Shown: positions 44,658 to 53,130 of the stretch, piece by piece
Numbering within the stretch: the first letter of the stretch is position 1
How the letters are laid out: every line of letters starts with the position of its first letter
Source: an uncultured Thiotrichaceae bacterium
GTDB lineage: Bacteria; Pseudomonadota; Gammaproteobacteria; Thiotrichales; Thiotrichaceae
DNA length: 64,000 nt
NCBI GenBank assembly: GCA_937925855.1
Contig: CALAMO010000024.1
Coordinates: 1 to 64,000 of the forward strand
Reading direction: 5' to 3'
Notes under the pieces: model-generated
The model's input: only the letters and a program-made list of their open reading frames with translations
Databases searched by the model: none
Told to the model about the DNA's origin: nothing
Program-made: the position numbers and the translations under genes

Positions 44658-45209
44658 TTAGGCAGCTTGTGCTAAGCAGCCTCGGAGCTGTTCGATACCT
44701 CGGCGTATCCAGGCTTTCACTGTGCCCAACGGCCTGTTCATTTTACTAGCTAGTTCATCATGCGTATTGCCGTAATAAAAGGCCTGCATAATGCATTCAC
44801 GCTGCTCAGCTTTGAGCTTATTCATACAGCGCAACAGCTGCTGGGTATCGTCACTCAGCGCCTTCAAGCTGTCAGGGGAGAGGTCAGGCGAGGCAAAGTC
44901 TAAAGTTTCGTATTCGCCCTCATCGGCTAACACCGGACGACTTTTCGCCATACGCAGCTTGTCCAATGCCTGATTACGCACTATGGTCGTCATCCAAGTC
45001 ATCGCACTGCCGCGTCTTGCGGCAAAGACGCCCGCATTGTTCCAAATCTTGACGAAACCCTCCTGCAACACATCTTCAGCTAGCTCGTCATCTCGCATCA
45101 ACCGCTTACACAGGGCATACAGACGCGGAGCGGCTAAACGATAGAGCTGATTAAAAGCCGAAGCGTCACGGTTGGCGCTGCGAATAAGGAGTTCATTCAG
45201 TTGTTCCAT
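44658..45209 (-). CDS. ECF-family RNA polymerase sigma factor
   Basis: 183 residues with region 2 (AFNQLYRLAAPRLYALCKRLM, LAEDVLQEGFVKIWNNAG, MTWMTTIVRNQALDKLR) and region 4 (LKAEQRECIMQAFYYGNTHDELASKMNRPLGTVKAWIRRGIEQLRG). Group is close to SigK/RpoT-like ECFs, which are normally controlled by a co-transcribed anti-sigma. Here the gene ends its unit: tsaC is upstream with 19 bases between, and convergent pyrC is downstream. So no anti-sigma is adjacent. Confidence 0.92.
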   Translation of the reverse strand: MEQLNELLIRSANRDASAFNQLYRLAAPRLYALCKRLMRDDELAEDVLQEGFVKIWNNAGVFAARRGSAMTWMTTIVRNQALDKLRMAKSRPVLADEGEYETLDFASPDLSPDSLKALSDDTQQLLRCMNKLKAEQRECIMQAFYYGNTHDELASKMNRPLGTVKAWIRRGIEQLRGCLAQAA

Positions 45210-45228
45210 ACTGATCTGTTGCGCTTAA

Positions 45229-45816
45229 CTAGCCTTTCCTCAGAATTTCATTGGTGATCGCGTGCCGTATTTCACTGGGGTGCTGTCGATCCCCCAAAGG
45301 CTTATCAAGAATTAGGTCAATCTGTTGACCGAGCTGCTGTGCGACTTGCATGGCCGTGGTCGCCGCCGGATAACCACTTAGGTTAGCGCTGGTCGATACC
45401 AGCGGATGCCCCAGACGCTGACACAGCTGCTGGCACACCGGATGGTCACTAATACGCACCGCAAGGGTGTTATGATTGCCACGCACCAGCGGAGACACGG
45501 TTTTTTTCACCGGCAAGAGCCAAGTAATCGGCCCCGGCCACGTCGGTGCGACCCGCTCCCATATTTCCTCATCCAACGGCGGCACAAAATCAGCCAGCTG
45601 ATTGATATTTGCCGCCAGCAAAATCAATCCTTTATCCGCCGAGCGCTGTTTGATACCCAACAGGCGCTGCACCGCACTCAGATGATGTGGATTGCAGCCC
45701 AAGCCAAACACCGCCTCGGTTGGATAAGCCAGCACACCACCGGCGCGCACGCTGTCCACAGCAGCGTCCAGCGAGCGACTCAGCTTTAACACAGCGGCAT
45801 CATCACTAGGGCTCAC
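45229..45816 (-). CDS. tsaC: Threonylcarbamoyl-AMP synthase
   Basis: YrdC-family enzyme making the t6A37 tRNA precursor from Thr, bicarbonate and ATP; 195 residues, single YrdC domain. Motifs: GGVLAYPTEAVFGLGCNP, KQRSADKGLILLAA, TWPGPITWLLPV, TLAVRISDHP, LVSTSANLSG. Starts three bases after topA ends, same strand, as in many gammaproteobacteria. Confidence 0.94.
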   Translation of the reverse strand: MSPSDDAAVLKLSRSLDAAVDSVRAGGVLAYPTEAVFGLGCNPHHLSAVQRLLGIKQRSADKGLILLAANINQLADFVPPLDEEIWERVAPTWPGPITWLLPVKKTVSPLVRGNHNTLAVRISDHPVCQQLCQRLGHPLVSTSANLSGYPAATTAMQVAQQLGQQIDLILDKPLGDRQHPSEIRHAITNEILRKG

Positions 45817-45819
45817 TGC

Positions 45820-48345
45820 TCAGCCTTCGGCATCAGGTTTAGCGGTATCAGCAGCGGCTTTTTTACGGGCCGCCGGTTTTTTTGCCGCCGTACTTTTAGT
45901 GCTTTTCCGAGCGGTGGCCTTTTTTGCCGGGGCCTTTTTCTTAGCGGGTGCTTTCTTCGCTTCCGCTTTTTTAGCCGCAGCCGCCGCTTTTTTCTCAGCC
46001 GCCTTCTTTTCTTTTTCCGCCGCTTTTTTCTTCGCAGCATACTTCTTCGCCGCTACTTTACTTTTTGGTGGTGGCGCTTTCTCAACCATTTCCAACGCTT
46101 CTTCGTGGGTGACAGTCATCGGATCACGGTCTTTAACCAGCCGCACCTTCACGATGCCATCGGTCACAAATGGCCCCCAACGCCCCTTTAGAATCTGTAT
46201 GTCGTCGCCAAAGTCCTGAATGATCTTGGCCAGATCAGCCGCTTTTTTCTCCTCGATCAACACTAATGCGCGTTCCAGCGTCACCGTGTAAGGGTCATCA
46301 TCCTCTTTCAATGAGACAAAGCTGCTGCTATAGCGAATATAGGGCCCAAAGCGCCCAATACTGGCGTAGACGGCCTGCCCTTCTGCATTTTCGCCTAGGT
46401 GGCGCGGTAGCTTAAACAGCTCCAGCGCATCGTCCAAGGTCACATCGTCCATTTTCATGCCGTGCCGCAGGCTAGCAAAGACTGGAGTCTCCTCATCATC
46501 ACGGGTGCCGATTTGCACAAACGGGCCATAACGCCCCATGCGCACCGACACCGGCTTGCCGCTCTTTGGGTCAGTACCAATCTCGCGTGGTTTCAGCACA
46601 TCACTGCGCTGCACGCTTTCCATCTTGTCATCAACCAATTCATGGAAGGGCTGCCAAAACTGATCCAGCACCGGTATCCATTCAGTTTCGCCGCGTGAAA
46701 TTGAATCCAGCTGATCTTCAAGATTAGCGGTAAAGCTATAGTCAACGTAGCGCGTGAAGTGCTCGGTCAAAAACTTATTGACGATGCGACCAATGTCGGT
46801 TGGAAAGAAGCGCCGCTGCTCCAGCTCAACGTATTCACGCGCCTGGAGCGTGGAGATAATACTGGCATAAGTCGAAGGGCGGCCAATACCGTATTCTTCC
46901 AGCGTCTTAACCAGCGAGGCTTCTGAAAAGCGCGGCGGCGGCTCGGTGAAATGCTGATTCGCTTCAATCTCATGCAGCGTTATCATTTCGCCCTCTTCCA
47001 GCGGCGGCAGAATTTTATCATCGTCCTTGGTTTTCTTCTGGTCGTCCAAGCCCTCTTCATAAACCGCGAGAAAGCCAGGATGGCGAATCGTCGAGCCGGA
47101 GGCACGGAAGAAGCAGCCAGATTCTGCTTGTAGGTTAACTGACACCGTATCGATGGTGGCGTGAATCATCTGACAGGCAACCGTGCGCTTCCAAATGAGT
47201 TCATACAACTTGAACTGATCGTCGCTTAAGTAGCTGCTAATTTCAGTCGGTATCCGCATGCAGGACGTTGGGCGCACCGCTTCGTGTGCTTCCTGTGCAT
47301 TCTTAGACTTAGTTTTGTATTCAGGCGGTGTTTCTGGCACCTGATCCGCCCCGTAGCGCTGCATAATGAGTTCGCGTAGCTCAGTCACCGCCTCTCCCGC
47401 CAGCGCCACCGAATCCGTCCGCATATACGTGATCAGTCCGACCGGGCCTTCACCCAAATCGATCCCTTCATACAGCTGCTGGGCGGTACGCATCGCACGC
47501 TGCGAAGAAAAGCGCAGCTTACGCACAGCCTCCTGCTGCAAGGTCGAGGTCGTAAAAGGCGCCGCTGGATTGCGCTTGCGCTGTTTTTTCTCGACTTTCT
47601 GCACCAGCAGCTTGCCATCCGCTGCCCGCAGCAGGCGATCACGCACTGCGTTCGCACCCTTGTCATTATTAATATCAAACTGATCCAGGCGCTGACCGTC
47701 CAGCGTATGTAACTTGCCGGAGAATGCTTTACTGTTCTTATCCACCTGTGCAATCAGTGTCCAGTATTCCTGTGGCACAAACGCTTCGATTTCCAGCTCA
47801 CGCTCAACAATCATCCGTAGCGCCGGGCTTTGCACCCGCCCCGCAGACAAACCGCGTTTAATTTTGCGCCAGAGCAGCGGTGAAAGGTTAAAGCCAACCA
47901 GGTAATCCAGCGCACGTCGTGCCTGCTGCGCATCAACCAGATCAGTCGCCAGCGCGCGCGGACTCGCAATCGCGGTCTGCACGGCATTCTTAGTGATCTC
48001 GTGAAACACCACGCGATGCACAGTCTTATCTTTCAGCGCGCCTTTGGCTTGCAACAGCTCATACAAATGCCAGGAAATCGCTTCGCCTTCGCGATCCGGG
48101 TCAGTCGCCAGATATAGGGTGTCGGCTTTTTTAAGCGCCTTAGAAATAGCATCAACATGCCGCTGATTGCGATCGATAATATCGTATTTCATGGCATAAC
48201 CATTCTCAGGATCGACCGCCCCTTCTTTCGGGACTAAATCGCGCACATGGCCGTATGAGGCAAGAACATGATAGCCCTGGCCTAAATACTTCTCGATGGT
48301 TTTACCTTTTGCCGGTGATTCGACAATGACCAGATTTTCGCTCAT
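45820..48345 (-). CDS. topA: DNA topoisomerase I
   Basis: Type IA topoisomerase that relaxes negative supercoils, 841 residues. Toprim domain with NLVIVESPAKGKTIEKYL and DPDREGEAISWH; catalytic Tyr in GLITYMRTDSV near 309; GLSAGRVQSPALR; THFTRYVDYSFTA-type strand passage domain. The C-terminus has repeated TopoI_C modules (SVRMGRYGPFVQIG and similar) and no Cys4 zinc ribbons. It ends in ~85 residues of Lys/Ala-rich sequence like histone H1 tails, which probably binds DNA. Start preceded by a structured leader. Confidence 0.96.
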   Translation of the reverse strand: MSENLVIVESPAKGKTIEKYLGQGYHVLASYGHVRDLVPKEGAVDPENGYAMKYDIIDRNQRHVDAISKALKKADTLYLATDPDREGEAISWHLYELLQAKGALKDKTVHRVVFHEITKNAVQTAIASPRALATDLVDAQQARRALDYLVGFNLSPLLWRKIKRGLSAGRVQSPALRMIVERELEIEAFVPQEYWTLIAQVDKNSKAFSGKLHTLDGQRLDQFDINNDKGANAVRDRLLRAADGKLLVQKVEKKQRKRNPAAPFTTSTLQQEAVRKLRFSSQRAMRTAQQLYEGIDLGEGPVGLITYMRTDSVALAGEAVTELRELIMQRYGADQVPETPPEYKTKSKNAQEAHEAVRPTSCMRIPTEISSYLSDDQFKLYELIWKRTVACQMIHATIDTVSVNLQAESGCFFRASGSTIRHPGFLAVYEEGLDDQKKTKDDDKILPPLEEGEMITLHEIEANQHFTEPPPRFSEASLVKTLEEYGIGRPSTYASIISTLQAREYVELEQRRFFPTDIGRIVNKFLTEHFTRYVDYSFTANLEDQLDSISRGETEWIPVLDQFWQPFHELVDDKMESVQRSDVLKPREIGTDPKSGKPVSVRMGRYGPFVQIGTRDDEETPVFASLRHGMKMDDVTLDDALELFKLPRHLGENAEGQAVYASIGRFGPYIRYSSSFVSLKEDDDPYTVTLERALVLIEEKKAADLAKIIQDFGDDIQILKGRWGPFVTDGIVKVRLVKDRDPMTVTHEEALEMVEKAPPPKSKVAAKKYAAKKKAAEKEKKAAEKKAAAAAKKAEAKKAPAKKKAPAKKATARKSTKSTAAKKPAARKKAAADTAKPDAEG

Positions 48346-48387
48346 GAATCTGCTTTTACGTTAGTTTAAGGTTTTTATTTCTGTACA

Positions 48388-48409
48388 CCACGGAGCGTCA
48401 TATCCGTGG
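48388..48409 (-). promoter_or_regulatory. Hairpin in the topA leader
   Basis: CCACGGA (48388-48394) pairs with TCCGTGG (48403-48409) with an 8-base loop, about 45 bases before the topA ATG on the minus strand. A GGAGG lies just upstream of it, followed by a tiny frame MTLRGVQK-stop. Further upstream TACAAT with TTTACT-like sequences is a -10/-35 candidate. A leader-peptide or RNA-structure control of topA is possible but unproven. Confidence 0.35.
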
Positions 48410-48506
48410 TTCCTCCATGTAAGAGGCTTGCATTGTAAACCCGAAAATACCCGTAAAGTAAAGCGCTGGTTTGCGATTCAGGCAAAATACTTTAGCGCTA
48501 CTACGC

Positions 48507-48980
48507 TTAATGGTAGACTGGCTGCGTCCCATCCAGCGCCAAACCCTCCGTCCAGAAAAAGCTATTATCCCCATCCTGCCGATTGAGTAACACCATTAAG
48601 ATCACCCACTTCAACCGATCCAGACTCAGCTCATCATCTTCGAGCTCCAGCACCCGATCTATGACCTGTTCACGGGCTTCCAGGTTAAGGATACCCGCGT
48701 TTTCTAAAAACAACAGATAGTTTTGACCCTCCGTATTCAGCCAGCGTTGCTCGTCAGCTGAGAAAATACGGATAGCGCCACAGCTTGACGGTTGATTCAG
48801 TAGATGAACATCATCGCCCAGGCTCTCTAACCAGGTAAATGCACGGCTAATTTCATGCGGCAGAAACCCTGCACCCTGCAAACTCCGGTTTAGCGACTCG
48901 CGATTATCCGTTGTGCTCTCATCGATTTCGGGGTAGTTATCAAACAGGTAGAACAGTACGTCTAACGTGTTCTCTTTCAT
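48507..48980 (-). CDS. smg: Smg family protein (DUF494)
   Basis: 157 residues; DUF494 pattern VLFYLFDNYPEI, LNRSLQGAGFLPHEISRAFTWLESL, FSADEQRWLNTEGQNYLLFLENAGIL, REQVIDRVLELEDDELSLDRLKWVILMVLLN. Classic position between dprA and topA. Role not known in detail. It starts four bases after dprA stops. Confidence 0.93.
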   Translation of the reverse strand: MKENTLDVLFYLFDNYPEIDESTTDNRESLNRSLQGAGFLPHEISRAFTWLESLGDDVHLLNQPSSCGAIRIFSADEQRWLNTEGQNYLLFLENAGILNLEAREQVIDRVLELEDDELSLDRLKWVILMVLLNRQDGDNSFFWTEGLALDGTQPVYH

Positions 48981-48984
48981 TGGG

Positions 48985-50175
48985 TCATTCTCTTGGGGTT
49001 AACTGCATGTAGTGACCGCCACCACATGCTGCAACGTAGCCCTGTAGCTCAAGCATCAGCAGCATGGATGAAACTTCCTCAGTGGTCAAGCCTGTTTGCA
49101 GCACTATCTGGTCAACCGGCACTGGATCATGGCCTAATGCGGTCAGAATCAATTGATCACTCTCATCAAGCTGATACTCAGGCAGGCTATCCGCTGGGCT
49201 AATATCTGGACTACTAGCCGTGTTACCAGACGTGTTAGCAGCCCCACTGGCACTCGCTTTTTGGCCCGCGCCGCTATCGATAAACAGATGCAACTGGGTC
49301 GTCACTTCTTCGAGAATATCGCTGGCTGTTTCGACCAGCTTAGCACCCTGGCGAATCAGCTGGTGACAACCACGCGCCATTGGATTATGAATTGAACCGG
49401 GGATAGCGAAAACTTCGCGCCCTTGTTCAGCGGCGTGTTTAGCGGTCACTAATGAACCACTGCGCAGGGCCGCTTCTACCACCAGTGTACCCACCGAAAT
49501 GCCGCTGATAATGCGATTACGGCGTGGGAAGTTTTTCGCCTGTGGCCGCACACCCGCTGGAAACTCAGACACAATCAGCCCATCTTCTGCCACAATACGC
49601 TCCGCCAGCTGCCGATTGCGTGCGGGATACACGACATCCATCCCCGTGCCAACAACGGCAATCGTCGCCCCACCCGCATCTAATGCACCCAGGTGACTCT
49701 CGGCGTCAACGCCCAACGCCAGCCCGCTGGTAATACAAATACCACTCTGCGCCAGATGACTGGCGAAGGCTCGCGCATTCTCTTTACCACCGCTGGTCGG
49801 GCTGCGGCTGCCCACAATAGCAATTTGCGGGTCGTTCAGCAGTCCAATATTACCCACAGCAAATAGCAGGGGCGGCGGCTGGCTCGTACTCTGCAAAAGA
49901 TTTGGGTAACGTGGGTCATCTCTGGAGATAATATAACGCCGCGCAGCGGCCTGGAGCCATTCAAAGTCGGCATCGGCATCAGCAGCCGTTGTAGCACGCA
50001 GCAGTTCAATTTTCGCGGGCTTCAATCCGGCGGAAGCCAGTTCGTGCTGACTGCTATTTAGGGCCTGGGCTATGCTGCCAAAATAGGCCAACAACTGCTG
50101 CATAACAGCCCCACCCAATCCAGGGGCACGCCACAGCTGTAAGCGGGCGCGCAGTTCTTCTTCACTCAAGTTCAC
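48985..50175 (-). CDS. dprA: DNA-processing protein DprA
   Basis: Recombination mediator that loads RecA on incoming ssDNA in transformation. Rossmann-like core with IAIVGSRSPTSGGKENARAFA, ITSGLALGVDAESHLGAL, ATIAVVGTGMDVVYPARN, FPRRNRIISGIS and VVEAALRSGSL. C-terminal winged helix (LILTALGHDPVPVDQIVLQTGL). Start uncertain: GTG 50175 puts the protein's beginning next to the homology (LSEEELRARLQLW); a TTG at 50232 gives 19 more residues. The linker at about 305-335 is Ala/Ser/Thr-rich. Confidence 0.93.
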   Translation of the reverse strand: MNLSEEELRARLQLWRAPGLGGAVMQQLLAYFGSIAQALNSSQHELASAGLKPAKIELLRATTAADADADFEWLQAAARRYIISRDDPRYPNLLQSTSQPPPLLFAVGNIGLLNDPQIAIVGSRSPTSGGKENARAFASHLAQSGICITSGLALGVDAESHLGALDAGGATIAVVGTGMDVVYPARNRQLAERIVAEDGLIVSEFPAGVRPQAKNFPRRNRIISGISVGTLVVEAALRSGSLVTAKHAAEQGREVFAIPGSIHNPMARGCHQLIRQGAKLVETASDILEEVTTQLHLFIDSGAGQKASASGAANTSGNTASSPDISPADSLPEYQLDESDQLILTALGHDPVPVDQIVLQTGLTTEEVSSMLLMLELQGYVAACGGGHYMQLTPRE

Positions 50176-50290
50176 GGGGTTTGTCTCATCATTGTCGCCC
50201 CTGCTATGCGCAGAGACGACAGGTTTATACAATCAGACCGGGGGACGGTGACACTAGCGGGCCAGCAGAGGCCCTTTTCAGGATTAAACC

Positions 50291-51478
50291 TTAGGGATTA
50301 CCTATCTTATAGCCGCTCTGCACTTCACGCTTTGAGTTGAGCACAATCGCATAGCTGAACTCATCACTAACGCTGTAGACAATCGCTTCCGCCACTTTCT
50401 CCGGGGGTAACTGGGTTGTCGCTGGGTATTGCCGCAGACTCGTCCCTGTTTTACGCCGATTCACATCCTCCACCGTCAAACCCTCTGCATACACACCCAG
50501 TACATAACCCGGCTTAATACCCTGTTTCTTACCTCGGTTAAGCACAATAATCATACAGTCCGCGCTGAGGTATTTAGCCTGATAGAGCGACACAATCTGG
50601 CCGCGTACTTTATGGCGCGGTAGATGAATCGGCGCAGTTAAACGTTGCTGTTGTACACTTTCTGGGAGCAGTCGATCACCCTTGCGCACCGCATCACGAG
50701 CACTCAGTAAGGTTGCACTGGACAGTTCGTCCGCAACATCGATGCGGGCACGCGCTACGAAATCCACCTGATGCCCAAGCAATTTGCCGTTTTCCGGGTT
50801 ATGCAATGGTTTTTTAGGGCTAAAAATCGACTGGCGACTTCCGGGCGATGTTTGGCTCAGGTTTTGAATGTAAATTCGGTCGCCTTTAGTCATCAGCGTA
50901 TGATTATCGCGCGATGCCAGCACATAAGGCGCATTTTTGATCGTATCATCATCGAGTACCAGCGGCCAGGCCAGAAAGGGTGCCAGCGTCGACAAGGGCT
51001 CACCATACGCTCCATTGCGCTCAACCCGAATACGCGGCGCCAGTTTCTCAGCGTTACTCACGCGCTCATAGCCGAAGTGCAGGATATCACCCGGATAAAT
51101 CAAGTGAGGGTTTTTAATGCGCTGGTTCTTATGCCAAATTTCCGGCCAGTAAGCAGGGGTCAGCAGAAATTTCTTGGCAATGCTCCATAACGTATCGCCT
51201 TTTTTTACAGTATACGTTTTCGGAGCCAACGGGTTCACTGCCATGCCCTGACGACGCAGCTGTTTTCCAGCCGGAGCTGGGTTAGCAAAAGCACTGAGCG
51301 CGCCACCCCCTCGACCGGGCGGCATCCCGTAGTACTGATCGTAATGCTGTACAGCAGCCATACGATTCCTTTCATCAGCGGCCTTAATACTGCTTGAACT
51401 ACAGCCACTTAATATGCCTGCGGCAATGCCACACAAGCAAAAAGCTCGGAAAGTAAAAGTATGAGAGTAGCGCGACAT
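50291..51478 (-). CDS. LysM-domain lipoprotein
   Basis: About 395 residues from ATG 51478. Signal peptide with lipobox ILSGC, so an outer-membrane lipoprotein is expected. One LysM domain (YTVKKGDTLWSIAKKFL...YWPEIWHKNQRI...LIYPGDILHF) lies near 88-140 and would bind peptidoglycan. The long C-terminal part contains flagellar L-ring-like or SH3-like beta segments without named motifs. Commonly divergent from def and upstream of dprA in gammaproteobacteria. Exact function unknown. Confidence 0.88.
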   Translation of the reverse strand: MSRYSHTFTFRAFCLCGIAAGILSGCSSSSIKAADERNRMAAVQHYDQYYGMPPGRGGGALSAFANPAPAGKQLRRQGMAVNPLAPKTYTVKKGDTLWSIAKKFLLTPAYWPEIWHKNQRIKNPHLIYPGDILHFGYERVSNAEKLAPRIRVERNGAYGEPLSTLAPFLAWPLVLDDDTIKNAPYVLASRDNHTLMTKGDRIYIQNLSQTSPGSRQSIFSPKKPLHNPENGKLLGHQVDFVARARIDVADELSSATLLSARDAVRKGDRLLPESVQQQRLTAPIHLPRHKVRGQIVSLYQAKYLSADCMIIVLNRGKKQGIKPGYVLGVYAEGLTVEDVNRRKTGTSLRQYPATTQLPPEKVAEAIVYSVSDEFSYAIVLNSKREVQSGYKIGNP

Positions 51479-51560
51479 AGCTTCGACCCTTATTATTTGT
51501 AATGCTTTATTATTATTTATATGGCGAACGTACATGAAAGCACGTTGCTACGATAACTTA

Positions 51561-51573
51561 CGTTATAATAACG
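51561..51573. promoter_or_regulatory. Palindromic -10 element between LysM and def genes
   Basis: CGTTAT-A-ATAACG is a perfect palindrome that contains a consensus TATAAT (51564-51569) for def on the plus strand and TATTAT on the minus. Def would have a leader of about 45 bases. No good -35 is visible at 17 bases. Shared bidirectional promoter use is possible. Confidence 0.45.
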
Positions 51574-51622
51574 AAATAGGCTCAAGCGCCGTACCACTTT
51601 CTGATTTTCGGTAAAATTTATT

Positions 51623-52153
51623 ATGGCTTTATTAGAAATATTACATCATCCAGACGCCCGACTGCGCAAAAAAGCAGCGCCTGTGCAGCAGATTGATGCA
51701 CGCATCACTCAATTAGTGGCTGATATGTTTGAAACCATGTACGCCGCCCATGGCATCGGCCTTGCTGCCACGCAAATTAATGTGCATGAACGGGTAGTAG
51801 TGATTGACCTATCTGAGGAAAAAACCGAACCACTCTGCCTCATAAATGCTGAAATTATCAGTAAAGAAGGCAAGATGGAACACGAAGAGGGCTGTCTCTC
51901 CGTGCCGGAGTATTATGAAAAAGTAGAGCGGGCAGAGCGCATCCAAGTGCGCGCACTGGATACCGCAGGCAAGACGTTTGAAATGGACGCCGATGGCCTG
52001 CTGGCGGTATGCATTCAACATGAATTAGATCATCTGGACGGCAAACTTTTTGTTGACTACCTCTCATCACTCAAGCAGCAGCGCGTGCGCAAAAAACTGG
52101 AAAAACTTAAGAAGCAGCAGCCCAAATCACCCGCCAGCGGAGCCGCTGCCTGA
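51623..52153 (+). CDS. def: Peptide deformylase
   Basis: Fe(II)/metal hydrolase removing the N-formyl group from nascent proteins, 176 residues. All three motifs are intact: [16 protein letters not shown] (Cys ligand) and HELDH (two His ligands and catalytic Glu). Basic C-terminal tail ([13 protein letters not shown]) for ribosome contact. First gene of def-fmt-rsmB; TGATG overlap with fmt. Confidence 0.97.
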   Translation: MALLEILHHPDARLRKKAAPVQQIDARITQLVADMFETMYAAHGIGLAATQINVHERVVVIDLSEEKTEPLCLINAEIISKEGKMEHEEGCLSVPEYYEKVERAERIQVRALDTAGKTFEMDADGLLAVCIQHELDHLDGKLFVDYLSSLKQQRVRKKLEKLKKQQPKSPASGAAA

Positions 52154-53130
52154 TGCCAACGCAGCTGCGTGTCGTGTACGCAGGCACGCCGGACTTTGCG
52201 GTTCCAGCGCTGCACAGCCTTTTGGCTTCGCCTCATGAAGTGGTCGCGGTCTATACACAACCAGACCGCCCAGCAGGACGCGGCAGAAAAATTAAACCCA
52301 GCCCGGTGAAACAACAGGCGCTGGATGCAGGGATTCCTATCGAACAACCCCTGTCACTGCGCGACGCGCCCACGCTGGCCCGCCTAGCAAGTTATCGGGC
52401 CGATGTGGTGATCGTTGCCGCTTATGGTCTGATGCTACCACAGCAGGTATTAGACATGCCGCAGTATGGCTGTTTAAATATCCATGCCTCTTTGCTACCG
52501 CGCTGGCGCGGGGCCGCCCCTATTCAGCGCGCCATTCAGGCCGGTGATACCGAAACCGGCGTCACGATTATGCAAATGGCTGCCGGCCTAGATACAGGTG
52601 ATATGCTGTTAAAAGTGCCTAGCCCAATTGGCCCAGAAGATGGTGGACAGCGCGTCCACGACCGCTTAGCACAGGCCGGTGCTGCTGCTCTATTGCACAC
52701 GCTGGAACAGCTCGGTACGGGGCAATTACAGCCCGAAGTCCAGAATGAAGCCCTCGCTTGCTATGCTCACAAGCTGACTAAGGCAGAAGCAGAAATCAAT
52801 TGGGCCGACCCAGCAGCAACCATTGACCGCAAAATTCGCGCGTTTGACGCTTGGCCTACGGCCTTTAGCTATTTAGACGGCAAACCAGTGCGCTTCTTCA
52901 GTTCCAGCCTGAATCCTCAGCCCGCTGCCGCTCATGCCCATCATCCCGCAGGCACCGTACTGGCAGAGAGCCGAGCAGGCATAGAGGTATTAACCGGTGA
53001 TGGGGCGAGTGTAAACCTTACCAGTCTGCAAATGGCAGGCGGCAAGCGCATGGCGGTCGCTGACTTTCTCAACGCTCGCAGCCTAAGCGGCACTTGCTTT
53101 AGTACTAGCGACAGGACACCACGTACTTGA
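52153..53130 (+). CDS. fmt: Methionyl-tRNA formyltransferase
   Basis: Formylates initiator Met-tRNA with 10-formyl-THF. 325 residues. N-terminal formyltransferase core with VYAGTPDFAVPALHSL, QPDRPAGRGRKIKPSPVK, GCLNIHASLLPRWRGAAPIQRAI (catalytic N-I-H) and QMAAGLDTGDML; C-terminal tRNA-binding domain (~210-325). Coupled to def and rsmB by overlaps. Confidence 0.97.
   Translation: MPTQLRVVYAGTPDFAVPALHSLLASPHEVVAVYTQPDRPAGRGRKIKPSPVKQQALDAGIPIEQPLSLRDAPTLARLASYRADVVIVAAYGLMLPQQVLDMPQYGCLNIHASLLPRWRGAAPIQRAIQAGDTETGVTIMQMAAGLDTGDMLLKVPSPIGPEDGGQRVHDRLAQAGAAALLHTLEQLGTGQLQPEVQNEALACYAHKLTKAEAEINWADPAATIDRKIRAFDAWPTAFSYLDGKPVRFFSSSLNPQPAAAHAHHPAGTVLAESRAGIEVLTGDGASVNLTSLQMAGGKRMAVADFLNARSLSGTCFSTSDRTPRT

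Noticed and set aside
45899-46219. 106-codon Phe/Ala-rich frame opposite the TopA tail
   Set aside because: Complement of the Lys/Ala-rich tail, which generates long Phe/Ala frames by composition.
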